This document shows, one piece after another, positions 15,166 to 24,366 of a stretch of 64,000 nucleotides of DNA. The DNA is from Metapseudomonas sp043392685. Lineage in GTDB: Bacteria; Pseudomonadota; Gammaproteobacteria; Pseudomonadales; Pseudomonadaceae. Positions within the stretch are counted from its first letter, which is position 1, and each line of letters opens with the position of its first letter. The stretch is taken from assembly GCA_043392685.1 (NCBI GenBank), contig JBHZGM010000023.1; one strand, 5' to 3'. The position numbers were made by a program, and so were the translations under genes. The notes below the pieces were generated by a model. The model worked only from the letters and a program-made list of their open reading frames with translations. It was not told the origin of the DNA and made no database searches.

Positions 15166-16110
15166 CTACAGCCCCAGGCTTCCTTTCACCGCCGGCAGCG
15201 CCTCCGCGCCGTCGTAGGTCTTCACCCCCGCCAGCCATTGTTCCAGCACCTGCGGATTGGCCTTCAGCCAGGCCTTGGCAGCCGCCTCGGGTTGTTCCTT
15301 GTCGTCGAGGATGGCGCCCATGATCTGGTTTTCCATGGCCAGGCTGAACTCCAGGTTCTTCAGCAGGGTGCCGACGTTGCCGCACTCGGCGCTGTAGCCC
15401 TTGCGGGTGTGGGTATCCACCACCGCGCTGCCGTAGTTGGGGCCGAAGCTGGCGTCGCCGCCGCTGAGGTAGCGGATGGCGAACTTCGTGTTCATCGGGT
15501 GCGGTTCCCAGGCCAGGAACACCACGGGTTTCTGCGCCTGCACGGCGCGACGCACCTGTACCAGCATGCCGGCTTCGCTGGACTCCACCAGCTTGAAACC
15601 GTTGAGGCCGAACTGGCCCTGGTCGATCAGGCCCTGGATCAGCAGGTTGCCGTCGTTGCCGGGTTCGATGCCGTAGATCCGCCCATCCAGTTGCTGGCGG
15701 AAGCGGCCGATGTCCTTGAAGTCCTTCAGCCCGGCATCGAAGGTGTATTCCGGCACCGCCAGGGTGTACTTGGCGCCCACCAGGTTGGTGCGCACCTTCT
15801 CCACGCTGCCCTTGTCCAGGAAGGGCCTGGCGATCACTTCCATCGAAGGCATCCAGGCCCCAAGGTACACATCGATGTTGTTCTTCTCCATGCCCATGTA
15901 GGCCATGGGGATGGAGGCCAGCTGGGTCTGCGGCTTGTAGCCCAGGCCCTTGAGCAGGGTGCTGGCCAGGCCCGTGGTGGCGGAGATATCGGCCCAGCCG
16001 ACTTCCGCCATGCGCACGGTCCGGCAACTGGCGGGCTCGGCCGCCAGGGCGGTGAGCGAATGGCTGGTGAACAGGGATGCAGCGAGCAGGCACAGGACTT
16101 TCTTCGACAT
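15166..16110 (-). CDS. Periplasmic choline/betaine-type substrate-binding protein, orphan
   Basis: This 314-residue OpuAC/ChoX-family protein begins with a signal peptide of about 23 residues (ends LTALAAEP). It carries family features of quaternary-amine binders, such as VGWADISATTGLA, YMGMEKNNIDVYLGAWMPSM and VFLAWEPHPMN, rich in the Trp/Tyr that form aromatic boxes. No permease or ATPase gene is nearby. In P. aeruginosa the similar binding proteins BetX and CaiX work with a shared CbcWV transporter, so this one may too. It is divergent from the Rieske oxygenase gene across a 276-base region likely to hold both promoters. The exact ligand (choline, betaine, carnitine or another) cannot be told from sequence. 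Confidence 0.85.
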   Translation of the reverse strand: MSKKVLCLLAASLFTSHSLTALAAEPASCRTVRMAEVGWADISATTGLASTLLKGLGYKPQTQLASIPMAYMGMEKNNIDVYLGAWMPSMEVIARPFLDKGSVEKVRTNLVGAKYTLAVPEYTFDAGLKDFKDIGRFRQQLDGRIYGIEPGNDGNLLIQGLIDQGQFGLNGFKLVESSEAGMLVQVRRAVQAQKPVVFLAWEPHPMNTKFAIRYLSGGDASFGPNYGSAVVDTHTRKGYSAECGNVGTLLKNLEFSLAMENQIMGAILDDKEQPEAAAKAWLKANPQVLEQWLAGVKTYDGAEALPAVKGSLGL

Positions 16111-16386
16111 GGTTGACGCTCCTATCGGGCGGCTACGGCAGAAGTCAGCGGGATGCAGCGGGGCTCTTCGGGCCCCTTCGCCTGCCCGAGCATAGGGAGG
16201 GCTGAACCGGCCACTTGATGGGAAACGACATCTTCTGCCGCAGCCAGGAATGGCGGGGGAAGGTGTTGATGTTTTGCGCTGGCAACTCGTCGCTTGACGT
16301 CAATTCCGCTGAATTTCGCTCCCCTAGATTGGCTCCCGAAGCAGGCCGCCGAGCCGCACGAACAACACCTGGGAGGAGTACCGATC

Positions 16387-17556
16387 ATGCAATCCGTCGA
16401 AGCCATCAAGCTGCAAACCTCCATCGAAGGCTGGGCCGAACAGGACCCGGAAACCGCCTTCACCCTGCCGTCGCGCTACTTCTTCGATGAGAGCCTGTTC
16501 AAGGCCGAACGCGACCGCATCTTCATGCACGCCTGGCACGTGGCCGGGCACAAGAATGAGTTCCGCGAGCCGGGCCAGTACGTGGTGGTGGACCTGTTCG
16601 ACCAGAGCGTGGTGGTGGCGCGCAACATGAAGGGCGAGATCCGCGCCTTCCACAACGTCTGCCAGCACCGCGGCAACCGCCTGCTGGAAGGCCGTCGCGG
16701 CACCACCGGCGGGGTGGTGCGCTGCGCCTACCACTCCTGGTGCTACGAGATGGACGGCAGCCTGCGCAGCGCGCCGCGTTGCGAGCGCATGAAGGATTTC
16801 GAGATGCAGCAATTCAACATCCCGCAGGTGCGGGTGGAGGAAATGGGTGGCTTCATCTACTTCAACCTCGACCCCAATGCGCCGTCCCTGGACGAGCTGT
16901 TCCCCGGCGCCAACGAGGAAATGCACCGGGTCTTCCCCGACCTCGAACGCATGCGCCTGATCGAGGAGCAGGACGTGATCGTGCCGGCCAACTGGAAGGT
17001 GATCATGGACAACTCCATCGAGGGCTATCACTTCAAGCTGTCCGGACCCTGCCACATCGACCTGGCCAAGCTGATCGACTTCAAGGGCTACCGCCTGACC
17101 AAGCGGGACAACTGGTGGACCTACATCGCCCCGGCCAACCTCCAGGCCGGCGAAGCCTACGGGGTGAAGCTGCGGGAAGACCTGAACCCGGACGAGTGCT
17201 TCTTCAACATCGGCATGTGGCCGAACAACACCTTCTATACCTTCCCGTTCTCCGAGTTCCTCGGCACCTTCATCATGATTCCGCTGGACGCCGAGCGCTC
17301 GCTGCTGCGCTTCGGCTACTACAGCTCGAACGAAGAGACCGCCGAGGTGAGCAAGGCCTGCATGCGCTGGATGAACGAAGAGCTGGGCCCGGAGGACATC
17401 GAGCTCAACATCACCGTGCAGAAGGGCCTGCATTCCCTCGGCTACGACCAGGGCCGCTACATGATCGACGCCCAGCGCAGCAACGAGAGCGAGCACCTGG
17501 TGCATCACTTCCATCGCCTGGTGTTCCAGGGCATCCACGGCCAGGAGCGGGCCTGA
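16387..17556 (+). CDS. Rieske non-heme iron oxygenase, alpha subunit
   Basis: This 389-residue protein has a Rieske [2Fe-2S] domain with ligands C92, H94, C113 and H116 (CQHRGN and CAYHSW). A catalytic domain follows, with DNSIEGYHFKLSGPCH supplying bridging D208 and iron ligands H215 and H223. Such oxygenases hydroxylate or demethylate substrates using electrons from a separate reductase, and none is encoded nearby. The context (choline/betaine-type binding protein, GMC dehydrogenase, aldehyde dehydrogenase, GbdR-like regulator) suggests oxidative N-demethylation of a quaternary amine, but this is inference. GGGAGGAG before ATG 16387 decides the start. The GMC gene follows 22 bases downstream. 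Confidence 0.9.
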   Translation: MQSVEAIKLQTSIEGWAEQDPETAFTLPSRYFFDESLFKAERDRIFMHAWHVAGHKNEFREPGQYVVVDLFDQSVVVARNMKGEIRAFHNVCQHRGNRLLEGRRGTTGGVVRCAYHSWCYEMDGSLRSAPRCERMKDFEMQQFNIPQVRVEEMGGFIYFNLDPNAPSLDELFPGANEEMHRVFPDLERMRLIEEQDVIVPANWKVIMDNSIEGYHFKLSGPCHIDLAKLIDFKGYRLTKRDNWWTYIAPANLQAGEAYGVKLREDLNPDECFFNIGMWPNNTFYTFPFSEFLGTFIMIPLDAERSLLRFGYYSSNEETAEVSKACMRWMNEELGPEDIELNITVQKGLHSLGYDQGRYMIDAQRSNESEHLVHHFHRLVFQGIHGQERA

Positions 17557-17578
17557 GCCCGCTTGCGGAGGACGCGCC

Positions 17579-19234
17579 ATGTCCGAGTTCGATTACCTGA
17601 TCGTCGGCGCCGGCTCGGCCGGCTGCGTGCTGGCCAACCGCCTGGGCGCCGAGCCCGGCGTGAAGGTGCTGGTGCTGGAAGCTGGCCCGCTGGACCACAG
17701 CTGGACCATCGACATGCCCTCGGCGGTGGGCATAGTGGTGGGCGGCAGCCGCTACAACTGGAGCTACAGCACCGAACCCGAACCCTGGCTGGACAACCGC
17801 CGCATCGGTACCCCGCGCGGGCGCACCCTGGGCGGCTCCTCCTCCATCAACGGCATGGTCTATATCCGTGGCCATGCCCGCGACTACGACAGTTGGGCGG
17901 AGCAGGGCTGCCACGGCTGGAGCTACCAGGAAGTGCTGCCCTACTTCATCCGTGCCGAGAACCACGAGCACGGCGCTGACGACTACCACGGCGATGCCGG
18001 GCACCTGCACGTGACGGCGGGCAATATCGATACGCCGCTCTGCGCCGCCTTCGTCCAGGCCGGCGTGGAAGCTGGCTACGGGCGCAGCCGCGACCTCAAC
18101 GGCTACCGCCAGGAAGGCTTCGGCCCGGTGGATCGCACCACCCGCAAGGGCCGGCGCTGGAGCACCTCCCGTGGCTACCTGGCCGAGGCGCTGCAGCGCG
18201 GCAACGTCACGGTAGCCACCGGCGCGTTGAGCCTGCGGATTCTCTTCGAGGGGCGCCGCGCCAGCGGCATCGAGTACGAGCAGAACGGCCAGGTGCATCA
18301 GGCCCGAGCGCGCCGCGAAGTGATACTCGCCGCCGGGGCGATCAACTCGCCGCAACTGCTGTTGCTGTCGGGCGTCGGCCCGGCGGAGGAAATCCGCGCC
18401 CATGGCCTGCCCGTCGTGCATGACCTGCCCGGCGTCGGCCGGCGCCTCAACGATCACCCCGACACCGTGGTGCAGTACCTGTGCAAGCAACCGGTGTCCA
18501 TCTACCCCTGGACCCGCGCGCCGGGCAAATGGTGGATCGGCGCACGCTGGTTCGCCAGCCACGACGGCCTGGCCGCCAGCAACCACTTCGAGGCCGGGGC
18601 CTTCATCCGTTCGCGGGCGGGCGTCGAGCACCCGGACCTGCAACTCACCTTCATGCCGCTCGCGGTACAGCCGGGCAGTGTCGACCTGGTGCCGGCGCAC
18701 GCCTTCCAGATCCATATCGACCTGATGCGCCCCACCAGCCTCGGCAGCGTCACCCTGCGCGGCGCCGACCCGCGTCTGCCGCCACGCATCCGCTTCAACT
18801 ACCTGCAGACCGAGCAGGACCGCGCCGACATGCGCGCCGGCGCGCGGCTGGTGCGGGAGATCATCGAACAGCCGGCCATGCGTGCGCTGAAAGGCCAGGA
18901 GCTGGTGCCGGGGCCGGAGAACCTCAGCGACCAGGCCCTGGACGCCTGGGCCCGGCGCGTGACCGAAACCGGTTACCACGCCAGCGGCACCTGCAAGATG
19001 GGGCCGGCGTCCGACCCGGAGGCGGTGGTCGATCCGCAGCTGCGGGTACACGGGCTGGAAGGACTGCGGGTGGTGGACGCATCGATCATGCCAATCATCG
19101 TCAGTGGCAATACCAATGCACCGACCGTGATGATCGCGGAGAAGGCCAGCGATATGATCCGGGGCCAGGCACCCCTGCCTGCGGCCAGGGTCCCGGTGTG
19201 GACCCATCCGGACTGGCGTGGACAACAACGATAA
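17579..19234 (+). CDS. GMC-family alcohol dehydrogenase, BetA-like
   Basis: This 551-residue FAD enzyme belongs to the glucose-methanol-choline family. It has the ADP-binding motif IVGAGSAGCVLANRL at the N-terminus and the GMC signatures RGRTLGGSSSINGMVYIRG and GAINSPQLLLLSGVG. The catalytic site near the C-terminus is GYHASGTCKMG (H467) with N511/N513 in GNTNAPT. Members oxidise alcohols to aldehydes and pass electrons to the respiratory chain; choline dehydrogenase BetA is the best-known relative. GGAGG before ATG 17579 supports the start. It is cotranscribed with the Rieske oxygenase and the AraC-type gene, which starts 18 bases after it. The substrate is not known. Confidence 0.88.
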   Translation: MSEFDYLIVGAGSAGCVLANRLGAEPGVKVLVLEAGPLDHSWTIDMPSAVGIVVGGSRYNWSYSTEPEPWLDNRRIGTPRGRTLGGSSSINGMVYIRGHARDYDSWAEQGCHGWSYQEVLPYFIRAENHEHGADDYHGDAGHLHVTAGNIDTPLCAAFVQAGVEAGYGRSRDLNGYRQEGFGPVDRTTRKGRRWSTSRGYLAEALQRGNVTVATGALSLRILFEGRRASGIEYEQNGQVHQARARREVILAAGAINSPQLLLLSGVGPAEEIRAHGLPVVHDLPGVGRRLNDHPDTVVQYLCKQPVSIYPWTRAPGKWWIGARWFASHDGLAASNHFEAGAFIRSRAGVEHPDLQLTFMPLAVQPGSVDLVPAHAFQIHIDLMRPTSLGSVTLRGADPRLPPRIRFNYLQTEQDRADMRAGARLVREIIEQPAMRALKGQELVPGPENLSDQALDAWARRVTETGYHASGTCKMGPASDPEAVVDPQLRVHGLEGLRVVDASIMPIIVSGNTNAPTVMIAEKASDMIRGQAPLPAARVPVWTHPDWRGQQR

Positions 19235-19252
19235 GCGGAGCACTGACCAGAG

Positions 19253-20293
19253 ATGCCGAACGTGGAAGGCCTGAACTCCCGGGAACGCCCGCTGGGCGGC
19301 GACAGCACGCTGCGTGTCGGCCTGTTGCTGTTGCCGTCATTCCCCAGCCTGGGCCTGGCGGCGGTGGCCGAGCCGCTGGCCATCGCCAACTGGCTGAGCC
19401 AGAAGACCCTGTTCCAGTGGACCCTGCTGTCGCTGGACGGCCAGCCGGTACAGGCCAGCAATGGCCTGTCCAGCCAGGTGGAGGCGGGCATCAGCCCGGA
19501 GCAGGAATTCGACCTGTGCTTCGTCATCGCCAGCTTCGACGTGCACCGGCATTGCCGCAACAACCTGCTCAAGAGCTGGCTGCGCAAGCAGGCGCTGTTC
19601 GGCTCCGTACTCGTGGGGGTTGAGACCGGCACCGAACTTCTGGCCGCCGCCGGCGTGCTGGATGGCTATGACGCTGCGGTGCACTGGGACAACCTGCCGG
19701 GCTTCCAGGAGAGTTATCCCAAGGTGCGCTCCCGCGCCCAGCTCTACTGCCTGGACCGCCAGCGCCTGACCTGCGCCGGTGCCGCCGCCATCCTGGACAT
19801 GATGCTGACCTGGCTGGGCAGCCGGATCGACGCGGACCTGGCGCGGGAGATCGGCATGCACCTGCTGGTGGGCCAGGTCCGTGCGCCCACGGAGAGCCAG
19901 CTGGACGACGGCCAGAAAGGCGAACCGCTGCACGAGGGCAAGCTGCGCCGCGCCGTCCGGCTGATGGAGCAGACCCTGGAAGAGCCGCTGGACTGCGAGG
20001 CCATCGCCAGCCGCGTCGGCCTGTCGCGCCGGCAACTGGAGCGCCAGTTCAAGCAGCACACCGGGCTGTCGCCGCTGAAGTACTACATCGCCCTGCGCCT
20101 GGCCCGTGCCCATAACCTGCTGCAACAGACCAGCCTCAGCGTCGCCCAGGTCGCCGCCAGTTCCGGCTTCGGCTCCCTGGAACATTTCTCCCGCGCCTAC
20201 CGCGCCCGCTTCGGTTGCCCACCCAGCGAGGACCGCAGCCAGACCTGGACCGCCCCGGTGATGCGCCAGCCGCTGACGCGAAAGGGCGCGTAG
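19253..20293 (+). CDS. AraC-family regulator with GATase1-like domain (GbdR/CdhR type)
   Basis: The 346-residue protein has an N-terminal DJ-1/PfpI-like sensor domain (about residues 20-190, with LRVGLLLLPSFPSLGLAAV). A C-terminal AraC DNA-binding domain of two helix-turn-helix units follows (SRVGLSRRQLERQFKQHTG and VAQVAASSGFGSLEHFSRAY). Regulators with this layout in Pseudomonas (GbdR, CdhR, ArgR, SouR) sense amines or their metabolites and activate catabolic genes. Being third in the oxygenase operon, it probably activates its own operon and perhaps the divergent binding-protein, aldolase and aldehyde dehydrogenase genes. No binding site is assigned. Confidence 0.9.
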   Translation: MPNVEGLNSRERPLGGDSTLRVGLLLLPSFPSLGLAAVAEPLAIANWLSQKTLFQWTLLSLDGQPVQASNGLSSQVEAGISPEQEFDLCFVIASFDVHRHCRNNLLKSWLRKQALFGSVLVGVETGTELLAAAGVLDGYDAAVHWDNLPGFQESYPKVRSRAQLYCLDRQRLTCAGAAAILDMMLTWLGSRIDADLAREIGMHLLVGQVRAPTESQLDDGQKGEPLHEGKLRRAVRLMEQTLEEPLDCEAIASRVGLSRRQLERQFKQHTGLSPLKYYIALRLARAHNLLQQTSLSVAQVAASSGFGSLEHFSRAYRARFGCPPSEDRSQTWTAPVMRQPLTRKGA

Positions 20294-20322
20294 GGAAGGG
20301 CGGATCTGCGATCCGCTAAGTG

Positions 20323-20519
20323 ATTGAAATCGCCCCCACAGGGGCGGTGCATGCCGGATAGCACGGAGCGGCCGGCGCGAGTCACCCCTCTCCCTTCAGG
20401 GAGAGGGGGCGGGGGAGAGGGTTGTAAGCCCCGCTCGGACTCTCAAGGGCAGACCTTCGGCCTGCTTTCGCGACTGAAGTCGCTCCCAAAGCCTGGTGAA
20501 TGAATTCGCCCCCACAAGG
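20323..20519. repeat. Cluster of three intergenic repeats
   Basis: ATTGAAATCGCCCCCACA (20323-20340) and GAATGAATTCGCCCCCACAA (20498-20517) belong to the GAATTCATTCGC family. Between them at 20385-20421 lies a CCCCTCTCCCTTCAGGGAGA hairpin element of the type also found at 29123, 58966, 62482 and 63869. The cluster fills the gap between the convergent AraC and aldolase genes and probably terminates both. Confidence 0.75.
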
Positions 20520-20525
20520 TCACCT

Positions 20526-21257
20526 TCACAACCGGTACTCCACCTCTTCCCGATCGAGAATGCGCCGGAGCGCCGTGAAGTGCCTTTCGGCGAAGTCCGG
20601 ATAGTCCAGCCATTGCCGTGCCGTCTTGCGCGCTACCTCCTCGCTGGCGATGCGCAGCGGCCGGCCGGTGGACAGCGCGGTGATGTAGGTCTCGCAGGCA
20701 CGCTCGAAGTAGTAGAGGTCGTCGAAGGCCTGGGCCACGCTGGTGGCGGCGACCATCACGCCGTGGTTGCCCATCAGCAGCACCGGCTTGCCGTCCAGCA
20801 GGCGGCTGACCCGCTCGGCTTCGTCACCCAGGCCCATGCCGTCGAAGCCTTCGTCGATCGCCACGCGCTCGAAGAAGCGCATGCAGTTCTGCTCGATGGG
20901 CGGCAGCGTCGAGTCGGCCAGGCAGGCGAGGGCCGTGGCGTATTTCGAATGGGTGTGCAGCACGCAACGGGCCTGGGGCTGGTTGCGGTGCAGGGCGCCG
21001 TGCAGGGCCCAGGCGGTGATGTCCGGAGCATCGGGGCGGTCGAGGGTGCCCGGGTCGTCGGCGTCCACCAGGATCAGGTCGCTGGCGCGGATTTCCGAGA
21101 AATGCTTGCCATAGGGGTTGATCAGGAACTGCCGGCCATCGGCCGATACCGCCAGGCTGAAGTGGTTGGCGATGGCCTCGTGCAGGCCCAGGCGGGCGGC
21201 CCAGCGGAAGGCGCAGGCGAGGTCGACCCGCGCCTGCCAGTGATCGAGCTTGTCCAT
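20526..21257 (-). CDS. Class II aldolase/adducin family protein
   Basis: The 243-residue protein has the fold and zinc-binding residues of class II aldolases: ANHFSLAV, NPYGKHFSEI, the LHTHSKYATAL pair of histidines and a third His in MGNHGVMV. Members catalyse retro-aldol cleavage or decarboxylation of sugar or hydroxy-acid substrates, and several in catabolic clusters have unknown substrates. It is divergent from the aldehyde dehydrogenase gene across 194 bases that should hold both promoters. Its place in the cluster suggests handling of a small carbonyl product, but this is inference. Confidence 0.85.
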   Translation of the reverse strand: MDKLDHWQARVDLACAFRWAARLGLHEAIANHFSLAVSADGRQFLINPYGKHFSEIRASDLILVDADDPGTLDRPDAPDITAWALHGALHRNQPQARCVLHTHSKYATALACLADSTLPPIEQNCMRFFERVAIDEGFDGMGLGDEAERVSRLLDGKPVLLMGNHGVMVAATSVAQAFDDLYYFERACETYITALSTGRPLRIASEEVARKTARQWLDYPDFAERHFTALRRILDREEVEYRL

Positions 21258-21451
21258 GGGGGCTCCATGTGGGTGGGTTGCTGGTTTCGAGTCTAGGGAG
21301 CCGAAGCCGGGCGACTTGATATGGAGCGACCTTCCCTGGCGCGTTCGTTCAACCGACGCAATGCGCCAGCGTTTCGCCGCATTTCATCAACCGCACGCCA
21401 GCGGCCTGGCCGACAGTGACGCCACCTTCAGTCCGAACCCAGGAGACGAGC

Positions 21452-22924
21452 ATGGCGACCCACCCACTCTTCATCGACGGCCAGTGGTGCGACCCGGTCG
21501 AGCCCCGGCTGCGGCCAGTGATCAACCCGGCCAACGAGGACGTGCTGGCGCAGGTGGCGGTGGCCGGCGCGGCGGATGCCGAGGCCGCCATCGGCGCTGC
21601 CCGCAAGGCCTTCGATCGGGGTGACTGGTCCTGGCTGGGTGTCTGCGAGCGGGCCGCGATCCTGCGGCGCATCGCCGAGGCCATCGAGGCCGATGGCGAG
21701 CACCTGGCGCGGCTGGAAACCCTCAACGCCGGCAAGACCCTGGGCGAGAGCCAGGGCGACGTGGCCAATGTGGTGGCGACCTTCCGCTTCTACGCCGCCC
21801 TGCTGGAAGGCGAGGGCGGCGCGACGAACACCCAGGCGCCGGCCCATGTCATCAGCCTCAACCAGCGCGAGCCGGTGGGCGTCTGCGCGCTGATCGCGCC
21901 GTGGAACTATCCCTTGCTGCAACTGGCGTGGAAGGTCGCCCCGGCGCTGGCGGCCGGCAACACCCTGGTGGTCAAGCCGAGTAGCCTGACGCCGCTGACG
22001 GCCCTGCGCCTGTGCGAACTGATCGAGCGCGTGGGATTGCCGGCCGGGGTCTTCAACCTGCTCACCGGGCCGGGTGAGATCGGCGAGCTTCTGGCCGCCA
22101 GTCCGGATGTCGACCTGGTATCCCTGACCGGCGGCGCCACGGCGGGTGGCAAGGTGATGCGTGCGGCCAGCGGCAACTTCAAACGGGTGGCGCTGGAGTT
22201 GGGCGGCAAGAACCCCAATATCGTTTTCGCCGATGCCGATTTCGAAGTGGCCCTGGATCAGGCGCTCAATGCCGTTTACTTCAACGCCGGCCAGGTCTGC
22301 TCGGCGGGCTCGCGGCTGCTGGTGGAAGCGGGCCTCCATGACGACTTCGTCGCGGCGCTGGCTGAACGGGTGCGGCGCATCCGCCTGGGCGCCGGGCTGG
22401 CCGCCGGCACGCAGATGGGGCCGGTGATCTCCGCCAGCCAGCGCGATCAGGTCCTGGGCATGGTGAACGGTGCGCTGGCCGAAGGCGCCCGGCTCCTGGC
22501 CGGTGGACGGATTCCCCAGGGCGAGGGGTTCGAGCGGGGCTTCTGGCTGGAGCCCACCTTGCTGGGCAACGTGCGTGGGGAGATGCGCATCGCCCGCGAA
22601 GAAATCTTCGGCCCGGTGATCACCGTCGAGCGTTTCGACGGCGAGGATGAGGCGCTGCAACTGGCCAACGGCACGCCCTTCGGCCTGGCCGCCGGTGTCT
22701 GGACCCGCGATCTCGCCAAGGCCCATCGCGTGGCACGCCGGCTGCGGGCCGGCACCGTGTGGATCAACGACTACAACGCCGCCTTCCCCCAGGCGCCCTG
22801 GGGCGGCTACAAGTCCAGCGGCATTGGCCGTGAGCTGTCGCGGGCCGGGCTGGATGAGTTCAGTGAGTTCAAGCACCTCTACCTGAACACCAGCCCGGCC
22901 GCGCTGAACTGGTTCGGCGTTTGA
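21452..22924 (+). CDS. NAD(P)-dependent aldehyde dehydrogenase, BetB-like
   Basis: The 490-residue protein is a typical ALDH. APWNYPLLQLAWK forms part of the coenzyme site, E249 lies in LELGGKNPNIVF and the nucleophile C283 in GQVCSAGSR. Length and motifs match betaine-aldehyde dehydrogenases, which follow choline dehydrogenase in the choline pathway. With the GMC enzyme upstream it could complete alcohol to aldehyde to acid oxidation. AGGAG nine bases before ATG 21452 decides the start. The gene is convergent with the MFS gene, only three bases apart. The substrate is inferred from context only. Confidence 0.88.
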   Translation: MATHPLFIDGQWCDPVEPRLRPVINPANEDVLAQVAVAGAADAEAAIGAARKAFDRGDWSWLGVCERAAILRRIAEAIEADGEHLARLETLNAGKTLGESQGDVANVVATFRFYAALLEGEGGATNTQAPAHVISLNQREPVGVCALIAPWNYPLLQLAWKVAPALAAGNTLVVKPSSLTPLTALRLCELIERVGLPAGVFNLLTGPGEIGELLAASPDVDLVSLTGGATAGGKVMRAASGNFKRVALELGGKNPNIVFADADFEVALDQALNAVYFNAGQVCSAGSRLLVEAGLHDDFVAALAERVRRIRLGAGLAAGTQMGPVISASQRDQVLGMVNGALAEGARLLAGGRIPQGEGFERGFWLEPTLLGNVRGEMRIAREEIFGPVITVERFDGEDEALQLANGTPFGLAAGVWTRDLAKAHRVARRLRAGTVWINDYNAAFPQAPWGGYKSSGIGRELSRAGLDEFSEFKHLYLNTSPAALNWFGV

Positions 22925-22927
22925 TCC

Positions 22928-24199
22928 TCAGCCGGCCAGCGCCGCCCGCCGCCCGCGCTCCAGGCGCACGCTGGCCAGAAGCAGCAGGCCGACCACGAAG
23001 TAGCTGCCGGTGATCAGCATGGCGAGGCGGTGATCGCCACCGGACAGCCAGTTGGCCAGGCCGTAGGTCATGGGGCCGAGGATGGCGGAGAGCTTCACCG
23101 CCTGGCCCCAGAGCCCGAAGAACTCCGCCAGCCGCGTGGGCGGGGCGAGCAGGCCGACGATGGCGCGCCCCGCCGACTGGCTGGCGCCCATGCACAGCCC
23201 GGCGATGTTGGCGGCGGCCCAGAACAGGGCCGGGCCGCTGGCCAGCCAGATCATCCCCACCATGGCCAGCCAGCCCAGCAAGGTCAGCGCCAGGGTCGGG
23301 CGGTGGCCGATGCGGTCCTGCAGCCAGCCGAACAGCACCGCGCCGATGGAGGCAGTGATGTTGACGATGAAGATCAGCAACAGGGTGTCCTGGGTGCTGA
23401 AGCCCATCACCTGATCGGCGTAGATGGCCGCCAGGCTGATCACCGCGGCGATGCCTGCCTGGTAGCAGACGGTGCAGGCGAGGAAGCGCATCAGGTCGCG
23501 GTAGCGTCCGGCCTCGCGCAGGGTCCGGGCGAAGCGTGCCCAGGCACCGCCCGCCACCGCCGGTTGCGGCTGGCTGCGCTCCTTCAGGTAGAGGAAGGTC
23601 GGGGTGCTGGCGAGGGCGAAGAGCAGGGCGGTGATGATCACGCAGACCGGCACGAACTGCGCGGCGGTCTGCCCCTGCCCCTGGGCCCAGCTGACATAGC
23701 CCAGGCAGGCACCGAGACTGACCAGCCCGCCGATGTAGCCCAGCCCCCAGCCCCAGCCGGAGACCCGGCCCAGTGCGTCATCGCGGGCGAGTTCGGGCAG
23801 GAAGGCGGCGATCAGGTTTTCTCCGGTGCCGAAGCAGAAGTTCGACAGCACCACGAAGAGCACCGCCAGGGCCAAAGCGCCCGGCCCGGCCAGGGCCAGC
23901 GCTGCGGTGAAGATCACGCAGCCGAGGGCGCTGAACGCCAGCAGGCGTTTCTTGCGTGCGGTGGCGTCAGCATAGGCGCCGATCAGCGGTGCGGTGAGGA
24001 TCACCAGGGCATAGGAGAGGGCGAGGGTACTGGTCCAGGCCAGGGTGCCCCAGGATTTCCCTTCGGCTACCACGGCGACGAAGTAGGCGTTGAAAACGGC
24101 GGTGATGATCACCGTGGTGTAGCCGGAGTTGGCGAAGTCGAACATCGCCCAGGCCCAGATTTCCCGGCGCGTCACGCCGGAGGCGAGGCTGGATCGCAT
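22928..24199 (-). CDS. UMF1-type MFS transporter (Atg22-like)
   Basis: This 423-residue protein has about 12 predicted membrane helices. Its N-terminus WAMFDFANSGYTTVIITAVF is diagnostic of the UMF1/Atg22-like branch of the major facilitator superfamily, related to eukaryotic vacuolar amino-acid effluxers. Bacterial substrates are largely unknown; amino acids or peptides are possible. ATG 24199 is preceded by a purine-rich AGGGGGAA. It ends three bases from the aldehyde dehydrogenase stop and may or may not belong to the same metabolic region. Confidence 0.88.
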   Translation of the reverse strand: MRSSLASGVTRREIWAWAMFDFANSGYTTVIITAVFNAYFVAVVAEGKSWGTLAWTSTLALSYALVILTAPLIGAYADATARKKRLLAFSALGCVIFTAALALAGPGALALAVLFVVLSNFCFGTGENLIAAFLPELARDDALGRVSGWGWGLGYIGGLVSLGACLGYVSWAQGQGQTAAQFVPVCVIITALLFALASTPTFLYLKERSQPQPAVAGGAWARFARTLREAGRYRDLMRFLACTVCYQAGIAAVISLAAIYADQVMGFSTQDTLLLIFIVNITASIGAVLFGWLQDRIGHRPTLALTLLGWLAMVGMIWLASGPALFWAAANIAGLCMGASQSAGRAIVGLLAPPTRLAEFFGLWGQAVKLSAILGPMTYGLANWLSGGDHRLAMLITGSYFVVGLLLLASVRLERGRRAALAG

Positions 24200-24280
24200 G
24201 GCGCTTTATTCCCCCTGTGGAGCGTCCCGGAGAGCCTAGCCCCGAGCGCGGCATCCCGCGACCGCGTAACCCGGTCCTTT

Positions 24281-24348
24281 CCTGTAGGAGCGAGGTTGTG
24301 GGAGCGAGGTTGTGCGAATTCATTCGCGAATGAATTCGCACATTGCAG
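24281..24348. repeat. Composite REP: GTAGGAGCGAGGTTGTG pair and GAATTCATTCGCGAATGAATTC
   Basis: GGAGCGAGGTTGTG occurs twice in tandem (from 24286 and 24301), followed by the palindrome GAATTCATTCGCGAATGAATTC at about 24316-24337. It lies between the MFS gene start and the ppnN stop and belongs to the dispersed GAATTCATTCGC family. Confidence 0.7.
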
Positions 24349-24366
24349 TCCCCCAATCCAGCGGTA

